From an uncultured Oscillospiraceae bacterium (lineage in GTDB: Bacteria > Bacillota > Clostridia > Oscillospirales > Ruminococcaceae), in the NCBI GenBank assembly GCA_934456315.1, contig CAKSHG010000013.1:1-22594 (forward strand): a stretch of DNA of 22,594 bases, given 5' to 3'. Made by a program: the position numbers and the translations under genes. Under the pieces are notes generated by a model. That model did not search any database. It saw only the letters and a list, made by a program, of their open reading frames with translations, and was not told the origin of the DNA. This document shows, in pieces, positions 13,660 to 22,349 of this stretch. How positions within the stretch are numbered: the stretch's first letter is position 1; each line of letters begins with the position of its first letter.

Positions 13660-14955
13660 TCAGTTTTCCTTGCGGACCTTGATGGAATTTGCGTGAGCGG
13701 TGAGCTTTTCACGCTCTGCGATGAGGATAATGTCGTCCGCGGCGTCAAGCAGCGCTTCCTTGGTGTAGCAGATGTAGCTGGAGCGCTTTACGAAGCTGTC
13801 CACGCCGAGCGGGGAGAAGAAGCGTGCGGTACCGCTGGTGGGAAGAACGTGGTTCGGACCTGCGTAGTAGTCGCCGAGGGGCTCGGGGGAATACTGACCG
13901 AGGAACAGCGAGCCTACGTTGTCTATCTTGCCGATGTATTCCGTGGGGTTCTCGGCAACGACTTCCATGTGCTCCGGAGCGAGCTTGTTTGCAAGCTCTA
14001 TGGCGTAATCCTTGTCCTCGCTGACGATTATTGCGCCGTAGTTGGTCATGGAGTAGTCGATGATGTCCTTTCTGGACAGGTATGCGGACTGGCGCTCTAT
14101 CTCCGCCTGGGTGCGCACTGCGATATCCATGCTGGTGGTTATCATGATGGCGCTTGCAAGCTTGTCGTGCTCCGCCTGGGACATGAGGTCGGCTGCGAGG
14201 TAGACCGGGTTAGCGGTTTCATCGGCGAATACGAGTATCTCGCTGGGGCCGGCGAACATGTCTATATCAACGGTTCCGTAGAGCAGCTTCTTGGCTGTGG
14301 CTACGAAGATGTTGCCGGGGCCCACTATCTTGGAAACCCGCGGGATCTCCTCGGTGCCGTATGCGAGAGCCGCTACAGCCTGCGCGCCGCCCGCGAGATA
14401 TATCTTATCTACTCCGCAGAGCGCAGCAGCTACCAGGATATCCTTGTTAGCCGTGCCGTCCTTGAGCGGAGGAGTTACCATGATTATCTCCTTGACGCCG
14501 GCGATCTTCGCCGGGATAGCGTTCATCAGTACGGAGGACGGATAAGCTGCCGTGCCGCCGGGTACATAAAGACCTACGCGGTCCAGTCCTCTCACGCGCT
14601 GACCCATGATAACGCCGTTTTCCTCGGTCACGCAGAAGCCCTCGCGCTTCTGTCTGGTGTGGAATGCGGTGATGTTCTCAACGGCGTTCAGCATTGCATT
14701 GACGAATTCCGGGCTGTTCTCGTTCGCCTCGGTGAGCGCGTCCTGGATAGCCTCGTCGGGTACTCTGTAGTACTGCGCGTTGGGGCAGTCGAACTTTGCG
14801 GTGTAGCTCTTTACGGCTGCGTCGCCGTTTTCCTTTACGTCTGCGAGGATAGCGCGGACGGTCTTTTCAACGTCCGCATTTACCTGACCTGCGCGCTTCT
14901 CGACCTCTGCAAGGAACTGCTTTTCCTCGCCGTCTGCCTTGATTATCCTAATCAT
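13660..14955 (-). CDS. hisD: Histidinol dehydrogenase
   Basis: A 431-residue zinc enzyme that oxidises histidinol to histidine in two NAD+-dependent steps, the end of the pathway. Seen: the NAD-binding stretch GPGNIFVATAKKLLYG, the GPSEILVFADE segment, the zinc-site region DLMSQAEHDKLASA and the catalytic pair in KLAPEHMEV. Length is typical. The ATG shares one base with the hisG stop (TAATG), with GAGGAG upstream, indicating coupled translation. Confidence 0.97.
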   Translation of the reverse strand: MIRIIKADGEEKQFLAEVEKRAGQVNADVEKTVRAILADVKENGDAAVKSYTAKFDCPNAQYYRVPDEAIQDALTEANENSPEFVNAMLNAVENITAFHTRQKREGFCVTEENGVIMGQRVRGLDRVGLYVPGGTAAYPSSVLMNAIPAKIAGVKEIIMVTPPLKDGTANKDILVAAALCGVDKIYLAGGAQAVAALAYGTEEIPRVSKIVGPGNIFVATAKKLLYGTVDIDMFAGPSEILVFADETANPVYLAADLMSQAEHDKLASAIMITTSMDIAVRTQAEIERQSAYLSRKDIIDYSMTNYGAIIVSEDKDYAIELANKLAPEHMEVVAENPTEYIGKIDNVGSLFLGQYSPEPLGDYYAGPNHVLPTSGTARFFSPLGVDSFVKRSSYICYTKEALLDAADDIILIAEREKLTAHANSIKVRKEN

Positions 14956-15587
14956 TATAAATTCTCCTCTATCTGCTTAACTATTTCAGCGATACGCTGC
15001 TGCTTTAATTTCATGCTTACTGTGTTGACGATAAGCCGCGCCGAGATGGGAGCAACGTCCTCCCAGACCTCCAGCCCGTTTTCCTTGAGCGTGGTCCCGG
15101 TTTCGACGATATCCACGATGGCGTCCGCAAGTCCTACCAGCGGAGCCAGCTCAACGGAGCCCTCTATCTTCACGATGTCGATGTCCATGCCCTTGTTTTC
15201 AAAGAATGCACGGGTGACTTCCGGGTATTTCGTCGCGATAGTCTTGATGCCGTAGCCCTCATAGAAGTTGTTGCCCTTCTTGCCGGCGAGCGCGAATTTG
15301 CACCTGCCGAATCCGAGGTCGCTTATCTCAAAGAACTTGCCGCCGTGCTCCATTATCGTGTCCTTGCCGACTACGCCGATATCGCACACGCCGTGCTCAA
15401 CATATGTAATTACGTCCGCCGCCTTTGCCAGAACGACTTCGATGTTCTCGCCGGGAATGTTGAGGATCAGCCGCCTGCCCTTGTCGCGCAGCTCCGATAC
15501 ATCGTAGCCTATCTTGTCGAGCAGGTCGACGGTCTTGTTTTCGAGTCTGCCCTTGGTCAGGGCTATCCTGATGGTCTTGTTCTTCAT
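14955..15587 (-). CDS. hisG: ATP phosphoribosyltransferase catalytic subunit, short form
   Basis: A 210-residue protein that joins ATP and PRPP to give phosphoribosyl-ATP, the committed step of histidine synthesis. It has the periplasmic-binding-protein-like fold with IRIALTKGRLENKTVDLL, HGVCDIGVVGKDTI and the PRPP loop DAIVDIVETGTTLKENGL. It lacks the C-terminal regulatory domain of the long form (about 290 residues), so it needs HisZ for activity and histidine feedback; hisZ is directly upstream. The ribosome binding site AAAGGAGG lies within the last hisZ codons and the gap is 3 bp, consistent with a fixed subunit ratio. Confidence 0.97.
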   Translation of the reverse strand: MKNKTIRIALTKGRLENKTVDLLDKIGYDVSELRDKGRRLILNIPGENIEVVLAKAADVITYVEHGVCDIGVVGKDTIMEHGGKFFEISDLGFGRCKFALAGKKGNNFYEGYGIKTIATKYPEVTRAFFENKGMDIDIVKIEGSVELAPLVGLADAIVDIVETGTTLKENGLEVWEDVAPISARLIVNTVSMKLKQQRIAEIVKQIEENL

Positions 15588-15590
15588 GAT

Positions 15591-16787
15591 TCAGACCTCC
15601 TTTACGGTGACTGCCGAATTTGCTCCGACAATATCCATGCGGTGTATACCGTGCTGCTTTGCGTATTCAGCCGCTTCCTCCTCGGTGGCGCTTAGTGAAT
15701 TGAACACCGTCAGCCCCTCGCCTATGAGCTTTGCGCAGTGAGCAAGTCCGAGAGTTTCGCAGCCGCTCATGCTGAATACCAGAACGTCAGCCGGTCTGGT
15801 GAGCGGCTCGTGTACGCTCTTGAGCAGTACCTTTGCCGCAGCTTCAACGTTGACCGCGAATCCTACCGCCGTGGAGTTCCTGCCAAAATCGCCGAGCAGC
15901 GTGTCGTATCTGCCGCCGGAGAGCACCGGAAGCCCGTAGCCCTCGACATATCCGCGGAACAGAATGCCCGTGTAGTAGTCCTTCTTATGTGCAAGCCCTA
16001 GGTCGACCTTTATCTTGCCGGAGTACCCCATGGAGCACAGCGCGTCGTAGGTTTCTCGCAGGGTGTTCAGCTTTGTGCGCAGCTCCTTGCTGTACATGTA
16101 TTTCTCTGCCGCTTCGAAAACCTCCGCTTCGCCGAACAGCGACGGGAGCACCTTTACTGCTTCCGCAGCGCTGCATGAGATTCCCTCCAGCGCTTCGTTC
16201 AGCGCGGGATAATTCTTGGTTTCTATGAGCGTATGGATAAGCTCCGCTTTTTCCTCGGGGAGGTTCAGGTCCTCTACGACGGTGCGGAAGATCCCGCTCT
16301 CGCCTATCTCAAGGCGGAAGTCCTCGTCGACCGCGAACAGAGCCTGCGCCGCAAGCGAAAGCGCTTCGTAATCCGCCGCCTTGCTCTCGCCGCCGAGTAT
16401 CTCGATATCGACCTGGGTGAATTCGTCGTCCCTGCCGCTGTTCTTCGGGTTAACCATGAATATGCTCTGGTTGCAGTACAGCTTGAGCGGGAGCTTTTCA
16501 GCGCGGAGTCTGGTCGCCGCCAGTCTTGCTATCGGCATGGTGTTATCCGGACGGAGCACCATCAGGCGGTTCTTGCCGTCGACCAGCTTGTACATCGTTT
16601 CAGACGGGAAATAATGCACCTTGCCGTTGAATACCTCGTAGAATTCCAGTCCCGGGGTTATCACCTCGGAGTAGCCGTATGCAGTAAATATCTTTCTAAG
16701 CTTTTCCTGGATAGTGCGCTTTGCTATGCACTCGTCGAAAAGCTGGTCCCGGGTACCCTCCGGGGTGAGAAGGTCGTATCTTTTCAC
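15591..16787 (-). CDS. hisZ: ATP phosphoribosyltransferase regulatory subunit
   Basis: A 398-residue class II histidyl-tRNA synthetase-like protein that does not charge tRNA but forms a hetero-octamer with short HisG and senses histidine. Seen: TPEGTRDQLFDECIAKRTIQ at the N-terminus, motif-2-like LMVLRPDNTMPIARLAATRL, and GLPVLSGGRYDTLLGDFG near the C-terminus. Pairing with short hisG decides HisZ over HisS. The start is GTG at 16787, supported by GGAGGA 8 bases upstream. It is the first gene of the his operon. The 5' UTR is about 50 nt with no leader peptide or T-box, so I see no attenuation device. Confidence 0.95.
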   Translation of the reverse strand: MKRYDLLTPEGTRDQLFDECIAKRTIQEKLRKIFTAYGYSEVITPGLEFYEVFNGKVHYFPSETMYKLVDGKNRLMVLRPDNTMPIARLAATRLRAEKLPLKLYCNQSIFMVNPKNSGRDDEFTQVDIEILGGESKAADYEALSLAAQALFAVDEDFRLEIGESGIFRTVVEDLNLPEEKAELIHTLIETKNYPALNEALEGISCSAAEAVKVLPSLFGEAEVFEAAEKYMYSKELRTKLNTLRETYDALCSMGYSGKIKVDLGLAHKKDYYTGILFRGYVEGYGLPVLSGGRYDTLLGDFGRNSTAVGFAVNVEAAAKVLLKSVHEPLTRPADVLVFSMSGCETLGLAHCAKLIGEGLTVFNSLSATEEEAAEYAKQHGIHRMDIVGANSAVTVKEV

Positions 16788-16846
16788 TTTGAATTTCCTC
16801 CGCTTTAGTGTAGTAACGTGCTATCACGCTATCATATTACTCTAAT

Positions 16847-16875
16847 ATTATAACGCATTAAAGCGGAGTTGTCAA
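16847..16875 (-). promoter_or_regulatory. his operon promoter
   Basis: On the - strand TTGACA (16875-16870) and TATAAT (16852-16847) match the consensus exactly with a 17-bp spacer. The predicted start is near 16840. The -35 and part of the spacer lie within one arm of the inverted repeat 16862-16926. The spacer also contains CTCCGCTTTA, which is complementary to TAAAGCGGAG at the hisZ ribosome binding site. Confidence 0.92.
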
Positions 16876-16926
16876 GAACATGCAGATTTTTTGGCAATTT
16901 GCATAAATCGGCTCAACAACTCCGCT
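16862..16926 (-). terminator. Inverted repeat after polC, probable terminator overlapping the his promoter
   Basis: AGCGGAGTTGT (16862-16872) and ACAACTCCGCT (16916-16926) form a perfect 11-bp inverted repeat with a 43-nt spacer that holds inner ATGCA/TGCAT arms (16880-16884 and 16900-16904). On the - strand the stem begins 7 bases after the polC stop and is followed by a weak TTTAAT. It may terminate polC transcripts inefficiently, and its distal arm contains the his -35 box. Confidence 0.6.
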
Positions 16927-16933
16927 GTATAAA

Positions 16934-19900
16934 TCACATATCAAACAAGGACATCTGCGCGGAATTCGGGATATCTCCGAACACGCCCATTTCTTTCATC
17001 TTGTCGATGACCGTGCTGTTCAGACCGCTCTGCTGCTGGATATCGTCGATACACATGTAATTACCCGCGTCGACGACCTCCTTGAGCTTGAACGCTGCGT
17101 TGGAGCCGCAGCCCGCAATCGACAGGTACGGCATTCGCAGCTTGCCGTCCTCGATGTGGTAGGTCGCCGCTCCGGAGAGCTTCGCGTCCACAGGCAGAAC
17201 GCCTATCCCGCGGCACATCATCTCGTTGACGAGCAGCAGCGCGTCCAGCGTCCCCTTTTCCTTTACGCCGATGTTCGGCATTGCCTGAAGCTCACGGATA
17301 CGGTTCTTTACCGCTTCCTTGCCGCGCAGGACAACGTCAAGCTCGATGTTTTCAGTGTGCTTCGTCAGCGTTGCCGCGTAGAACTCGCAGGGTCTGTTTA
17401 TCTTGAACCAGCAGAGCTTTACCGCAGAGGTAACATACGCGGCAGCGTGCGCTTTCGGGAACATGTACTTTATCTTCTTACAGCTCTCGACGTACCAGTC
17501 CGGAACGTTGTTGTCCTTGAACGCCTGGTAGATGGTGTCGTCGAACAGCTTCGTCGCGTTGCCCTTTCGGGTTATCTCCATTATCTTGAACGCAAGGCTC
17601 GGCTCGACGCCCTTGTGGAGCAGGTAGACCATGATGTTGTCACGCGTACCGATGACCTCGGAAATCGTACAGGTGCCGTTCTTGATGAGGTCCTGCGCGT
17701 TGCCCAGCCAAACGTCCGTGCCGTGCGACAGACCGGATATCTGGAGCAGGTCGGAGAAGTTCTTCGGTCTTGCGTCCTGAAGCATCTGCATTGCGAACGG
17801 CGTGCCGAACTCCGGTATACCGTAGGTGCCGCAGGGTGCGAAAATGTCCTCCGGAGTTACGCCGAGCGGCTCGGTGGATACAAACAGGTCGTAGATAGCG
17901 CGGTCTGTGGTGGATACGTCCGCTATCTTCATTCCGGTCATGTCCTCGAGGTGCTTGTACAGGGTCGGGACATCGTGTCCCAGCTCGTCAAGCTTTAATA
18001 TAGTATCGTGCAGCGCATGGAAGTCGAAGTGGGTGGTTATCATGTCGCTGTCGGTCTTGTCGGCGGGGTGCTGTACCGGAGTGAAGTCGTAGACCTCGTA
18101 GTCGTTAGGCACAACGACCATTCCGCCCGGGTGCTGCGACGTGGTGCGCTTGACACCGGTGCAGCCTATGGAAAGGCGCTCCATCTCGGCGTTGTTGAAC
18201 TCTATTCCGCGCTCCTCGCAGTACTTCTTTACGAAGCCGTATGCAGTCTTGTCCTGGACTGCGGAGATAGTACCCGCCTTGAATACATGGTCCTTACCGA
18301 ACAGCTCTTCAGTGTAGCGGTGTACCTTGCCCTGTACCTCGCCGGAGAAGTTAAGGTCGATATCAGGCGCTTTATCTCCCTTGAATCCCAGGAACGTTTC
18401 GAACGGGATATCGTGCCCGTCGCGTATCATGTCGATACCGCAGTTCGGGCAGTTCTTCTGCGGGAGGTCGAAGCCGGAGCCGACCGAGCCGTCGGTCACG
18501 AACTCGTTGTAGCGGCACTTCGGGCAGCGGTAATGCGGAGCGAGGGGGTTTACCTCGGAGATACCGGACATTATCGCAACGAACGACGAACCTACCGAAC
18601 CTCTGGAGCCTACCAGATATCCGTTGTCCTCGGAGTATTTTACAAGCTTCTGCGCGATCATGTAGAGCACGGAGAATCCGTACTTGATGATGGCGTCAAG
18701 CTCCTTTTGCAGGCGCTTTGTAACTATTTCGGGTATCTTTCCCTCGTAGCCGTACCAGTTCATCGCCCTGGTCCAGCAGAGGTCCTGGAGCTCCTGCTCC
18801 GCGCCCTCGATGGACGGCGTGTAGGTCCCCTTGGGGATAGGGCGGATATCGTCGACCATGTCGGCGATGGCGTTAGGATTGGTTATTACGACTTCCTTCG
18901 CCTTTTCCGCGCCGAGGTAGCTGAATTCCTCAAGCATCTCGTCGGTGGTGCGCAGGTACAGCGGAGCCTGATTGTCCGCGTCCTTGAAGCCCTGTCCTGC
19001 CTGGAGTATTTTACGGAATATTCCGTCCTCCTTGTTCATGAAGTGGACGTCGCAGGTCGCTACGACCGGCTTTCCGAGCTTCTCGCCGAGCTTTACGATA
19101 CGCATGTTGAGCTGGCGCAGACCCTCGTCGTCCGCGACTCTGCCCTCACGGACGAGGAACTCGTTATTCGCAATGGGCTGTATCTCGAGGTAGTCGTAAA
19201 CAGACGCTATCTTCTCGATCTCCTCCTGGCTCTTTCCGTCGAGTATAGCGCGGAACAGCTCGCCCGCCTCGCAGGCGCTTCCGACTATCAGACCCTCGCG
19301 GTGCTTTTGCAGTTCGGACAGCGGTACGCGGGGCTTCCTGTAGAAGTAGTTCAGGTTGGAATAGGATACGAGCTTGTAGAGGTTCTTTAAGCCTGCCTGG
19401 TTCTTCGCCAGGATTATCATGTGATAGGTGTTGAGCTTCTTTACGTCAACGTTTCCGAGTATGGAATTGAAGTCGCCGAATTTCTCCAGGGGGTGTCCCT
19501 TGCAGGATACGGTCACAAGCGAGATGAATATCTTGGAGAGCATCTCCGCGTCGTCGATGGCGCGGTGATGGTTGAAGTCGCCCAGCTTGAACTCCTTGGC
19601 GACAGTGTCCAGCTTGAAATTCTTGAGGTGCGGGAGAGCCGCTCTTGCAAGCTTCAGCGTGTCGGCGTAGCGTACGTCGTAGGTCAGACCCTGGCGCGCG
19701 CAGGCGATTTTTATAAAGGAGGTATCGAAATCAGCGTTGTGCGCGACAAGCACGCCCTTTCCGGCGAACGCGATGAACTTCTCAAGCGCTTCCTTTTCGG
19801 AGGGAGCGTCCTCGACCATTTCGTCGGTTATGCCGGTCAGTTCGGTTATGTTTGCGGGGATAGGGCGCTCGGGGTTCACAAATGTCTGGAAGCGGTCAAC

Positions 19901-21292
19901 GACCTGCATGTTGTTGAGCTTTATGGCGCCTATTTCGGTAATCCGGTCAAGTTCGCGGCTTAATCCGGTGGTTTCTATATCGAATACGATAACGTCGCCG
20001 TTTATCGGGCATTCGTTGCAGCCGGAAACGAGCGCGTCAGAGTCGTTGACAAAATACGCCTCCATGCCGTAGATTATCTTGAATTCGCCGCCGTCCTTGC
20101 GTATCTTCTCGACGGTGTTCATTGCTTCCGGGAACGCCTGTACGTTTCCGTGGTCGGTTATCGCTATCGCCTTGTGTCCCCAGGCAAATGCCTGCTTTAC
20201 CAGGTCGCCGGCAGGGGTTATCGCGTCCATATCCGACATGGTGGTATGCAGGTGGAGCTCCACGCGTTTTTCTTCCGACTTGTCCTTGCGTTTCTTGGTC
20301 TTGACCGACGCGATGGAATAGGGACGGATATTCAGGCACTTCGCAAATGTATCGAACTCAAACTTACCGGTGACGATTATAGCCTTACCGGGCTTTATGT
20401 TGCTCTTTATCGTGTCGGCGTTCTCGACCGGGGTGATTATCTTTAATATCTCGGAGGAGGTCTTGTCGGAGAAGTACGCGGTGAAAATAAATGTGTTTCC
20501 ATCGCGGGAGGTCTTGTCCTCGGTCTTGAAAACCTCGCCCCAGAGCGTGACTTCGTCGCCCTCGCCGAACTGCTCCGCCATCTGGAGGGGAGCTTCGCTT
20601 ATTCCTTTTCCGTAGAAAAGCGTTGCCGTACTGTCGAGCTTGTCCGACTCGAACGGGAGCTTTATCTCCTTGGGTTCCTTGAGGACCGCCGCGCCGCGTC
20701 TGCCGCCGCCCTTTCCGTTACCGCCCTGGAACCGCTTTTCCCCGGAGGGAAACGGCGCGGGCGCTTCAGACAGGGTTATCTTGGGAAGCGGAGCGCTCTG
20801 CTCCTTTTCGAGGTACTCCGCGATGTTCACTTCGGAATTCCCCGTGAAAACCACATGCAGGCGCTTTTTGAAGAATCCTGCTATCATGCGCTGTATTGCG
20901 GTATCTATACCCATCTTGACCAGGATATCCCTGCCGCCGGAGCGCAGTGAAATTTCGCAGGTTTCGCCGTCGTCGCTTATCTCCGCGCCGTCAAGATATC
21001 CGTTTACGGAGCCGTTCCTGTCCTTGAGCACCGCGATTATTTCATAGATGTAGTCAGGTGTGTAGAGCGATTCATGGTAGCTCGGGAAAAGCTGTATCTT
21101 TGCCCCGCCGGTCGCGGAGGAAAGCTGCTTTTCGGCGGTCAGCAGCTCCGCAGCCGGGCACAGCTCGTCCATCGCAATGTTTATCAGGAGATCCTTGCTC
21201 TGCTGGTTGTGTATTATCTTGAGCACAGTGCCCTCCGCAACTGACTGCGGGAGAGTCAGCCCCTCAAAAAGCTCGTTCAGCTTTGCTGACAT
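16934..21292 (-). CDS. polC: DNA polymerase III alpha subunit, PolC type
   Basis: A 1452-residue replicative polymerase of the Gram-positive type. Domain order: N-terminal region (1-185), a Gly/Lys/Arg-rich linker (189-200), OB-fold region (about 240-330), PHP domain starting RVELHLHTTMSDMDA (343) and split by a DEDDh 3'-5' exonuclease (VIVFDIETTGLSRELDRITE from 435, HHRAIDDAEML near 580), then the polymerase core with YLVGSRGSVGSSF (892-904), a zinc site CPKC/CPNC (923-951) and catalytic aspartates in PDIDLNFSGE (976-985). The exonuclease insertion separates it from DnaE. The ATG at 21292 has AAGGAAGGA upstream. It follows ispG by 22 bp, and the rseP-ispG-polC order is a usual Firmicutes arrangement. 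Intact. Confidence 0.98.
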   Translation of the reverse strand: MSAKLNELFEGLTLPQSVAEGTVLKIIHNQQSKDLLINIAMDELCPAAELLTAEKQLSSATGGAKIQLFPSYHESLYTPDYIYEIIAVLKDRNGSVNGYLDGAEISDDGETCEISLRSGGRDILVKMGIDTAIQRMIAGFFKKRLHVVFTGNSEVNIAEYLEKEQSAPLPKITLSEAPAPFPSGEKRFQGGNGKGGGRRGAAVLKEPKEIKLPFESDKLDSTATLFYGKGISEAPLQMAEQFGEGDEVTLWGEVFKTEDKTSRDGNTFIFTAYFSDKTSSEILKIITPVENADTIKSNIKPGKAIIVTGKFEFDTFAKCLNIRPYSIASVKTKKRKDKSEEKRVELHLHTTMSDMDAITPAGDLVKQAFAWGHKAIAITDHGNVQAFPEAMNTVEKIRKDGGEFKIIYGMEAYFVNDSDALVSGCNECPINGDVIVFDIETTGLSRELDRITEIGAIKLNNMQVVDRFQTFVNPERPIPANITELTGITDEMVEDAPSEKEALEKFIAFAGKGVLVAHNADFDTSFIKIACARQGLTYDVRYADTLKLARAALPHLKNFKLDTVAKEFKLGDFNHHRAIDDAEMLSKIFISLVTVSCKGHPLEKFGDFNSILGNVDVKKLNTYHMIILAKNQAGLKNLYKLVSYSNLNYFYRKPRVPLSELQKHREGLIVGSACEAGELFRAILDGKSQEEIEKIASVYDYLEIQPIANNEFLVREGRVADDEGLRQLNMRIVKLGEKLGKPVVATCDVHFMNKEDGIFRKILQAGQGFKDADNQAPLYLRTTDEMLEEFSYLGAEKAKEVVITNPNAIADMVDDIRPIPKGTYTPSIEGAEQELQDLCWTRAMNWYGYEGKIPEIVTKRLQKELDAIIKYGFSVLYMIAQKLVKYSEDNGYLVGSRGSVGSSFVAIMSGISEVNPLAPHYRCPKCRYNEFVTDGSVGSGFDLPQKNCPNCGIDMIRDGHDIPFETFLGFKGDKAPDIDLNFSGEVQGKVHRYTEELFGKDHVFKAGTISAVQDKTAYGFVKKYCEERGIEFNNAEMERLSIGCTGVKRTTSQHPGGMVVVPNDYEVYDFTPVQHPADKTDSDMITTHFDFHALHDTILKLDELGHDVPTLYKHLEDMTGMKIADVSTTDRAIYDLFVSTEPLGVTPEDIFAPCGTYGIPEFGTPFAMQMLQDARPKNFSDLLQISGLSHGTDVWLGNAQDLIKNGTCTISEVIGTRDNIMVYLLHKGVEPSLAFKIMEITRKGNATKLFDDTIYQAFKDNNVPDWYVESCKKIKYMFPKAHAAAYVTSAVKLCWFKINRPCEFYAATLTKHTENIELDVVLRGKEAVKNRIRELQAMPNIGVKEKGTLDALLLVNEMMCRGIGVLPVDAKLSGAATYHIEDGKLRMPYLSIAGCGSNAAFKLKEVVDAGNYMCIDDIQQQSGLNSTVIDKMKEMGVFGDIPNSAQMSLFDM

Positions 21293-21314
21293 CTGATCCT
21301 TCCTTTCTTTTGCT

Positions 21315-22349
21315 TTACAGCAGATCTATTTCTTTCTTCAATTCTTCAAGAAGTTTGTCCTCGGGTACCTTGCGGAGCACCTTTCCCTTTTTGAAAAGTA
21401 TGCCCTCACCGATCCCTCCGGCGATACCGATGTCGGCTTCACGCGCCTCGCCGGGACCGTTCACTACGCAGCCCATCACCGCTACCTTTATCGGCTTGTC
21501 TATCCCGGCGCAGAGCTTCTCGACCTGCTCCGCAAGCGGAATGAGCGCTATCTTCGTGCGGCCGCAGGTAGGGCACGCAACTATCTGTACGCCTGTTCCG
21601 ATATCGCAGGCGCGGAGGATATCCTTTGCGGCGTAGATCTCCTTCACCGGGTCGGCTGTGAGCGAAACGCGTATAGTATCGCCGATCCCGTCGCAGAGCA
21701 GCGAACCGATCCCGACTGCGGACTTGATGATTCCCATGCGTTCGGTCCCCGCCTCGGTCACTCCGAGGTGCAGCGGGTAGTCCACCTGCTGCGCGAGCAG
21801 CCTGTAAGCCGCGATCATCAGCTTCACGTCGGAGGACTTTATGCTGATGACGATGTCGTCAAAGTCGCAGTCATTCAGCAGCTTTACATGTCCGAGGGCG
21901 CTCTCCACCAGCGCCTCCGGAGTGGGGCTGCCGTACTTCTCGAGCAGTCTGCGCTCCAGCGAGCCGGAATTCACCCCGATACGGATCGGGACGCTGTGCT
22001 TCCTGCATGCGTCGGCAACAGCCTTAACGCGGTCAACGCCGCCGATGTTTCCGGGATTTATGCGCACCTTGTCAACGCCCGCTTCCACGGCGGCGAGCGC
22101 TATCCTGTAATCAAAATGAATGTCGGCTACGACCGGGATATCCACCGCGTTTTTCAGCGCGGGGATCAGCTTTACATCGTCAAGGGTCGGGATCGCAGCG
22201 CGGATCATCTCGCAGCCCGCCGCTTCAAGCTCCTTTGCCTGGCGAACGCTGCCGTCAACGTCCTCGGCGGGAACGTTCAGCATGGACTGAATGTAGATTT
22301 TGCCGTCGCCAAGCAGCAGACCGCCGACTTTTACTTTCTTCTTACTCAA
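21315..22349 (-). CDS. ispG: 4-hydroxy-3-methylbut-2-enyl diphosphate synthase (flavodoxin/ferredoxin dependent)
   Basis: A 344-residue [4Fe-4S] enzyme that converts MEcPP to HMBPP, the penultimate step of the MEP isoprenoid pathway. Seen: VVADIHFDYRIALAAVEAG and KVRINPGNIG of the TIM barrel, and the cluster cysteines C259 and C262 in ACPTCGRTKI and C294 in VMGCVVNGPGEARE. The start is TTG at 22349, which overlaps the rseP stop by two bases (TTGA); AGCGGAGG lies upstream within the rseP end. Length fits the two-domain bacterial type. It lies between an RseP-type protease gene and polC in one transcription unit. Confidence 0.96.
   Translation of the reverse strand: MSKKKVKVGGLLLGDGKIYIQSMLNVPAEDVDGSVRQAKELEAAGCEMIRAAIPTLDDVKLIPALKNAVDIPVVADIHFDYRIALAAVEAGVDKVRINPGNIGGVDRVKAVADACRKHSVPIRIGVNSGSLERRLLEKYGSPTPEALVESALGHVKLLNDCDFDDIVISIKSSDVKLMIAAYRLLAQQVDYPLHLGVTEAGTERMGIIKSAVGIGSLLCDGIGDTIRVSLTADPVKEIYAAKDILRACDIGTGVQIVACPTCGRTKIALIPLAEQVEKLCAGIDKPIKVAVMGCVVNGPGEAREADIGIAGGIGEGILFKKGKVLRKVPEDKLLEELKKEIDLL

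Noticed and set aside
13162..15255. A 697-codon open frame on the + strand across hisB, hisD and hisG
   Set aside because: It is antisense to three certain his genes, has no ribosome binding site or domain, and GC-rich third positions explain the lack of stops.
16788..16846. A T-box or attenuator leader for the his operon
   Set aside because: Only about 50 nt lie between the predicted start and hisZ, with no His-rich leader peptide, no AGGGTGG motif and no terminator.
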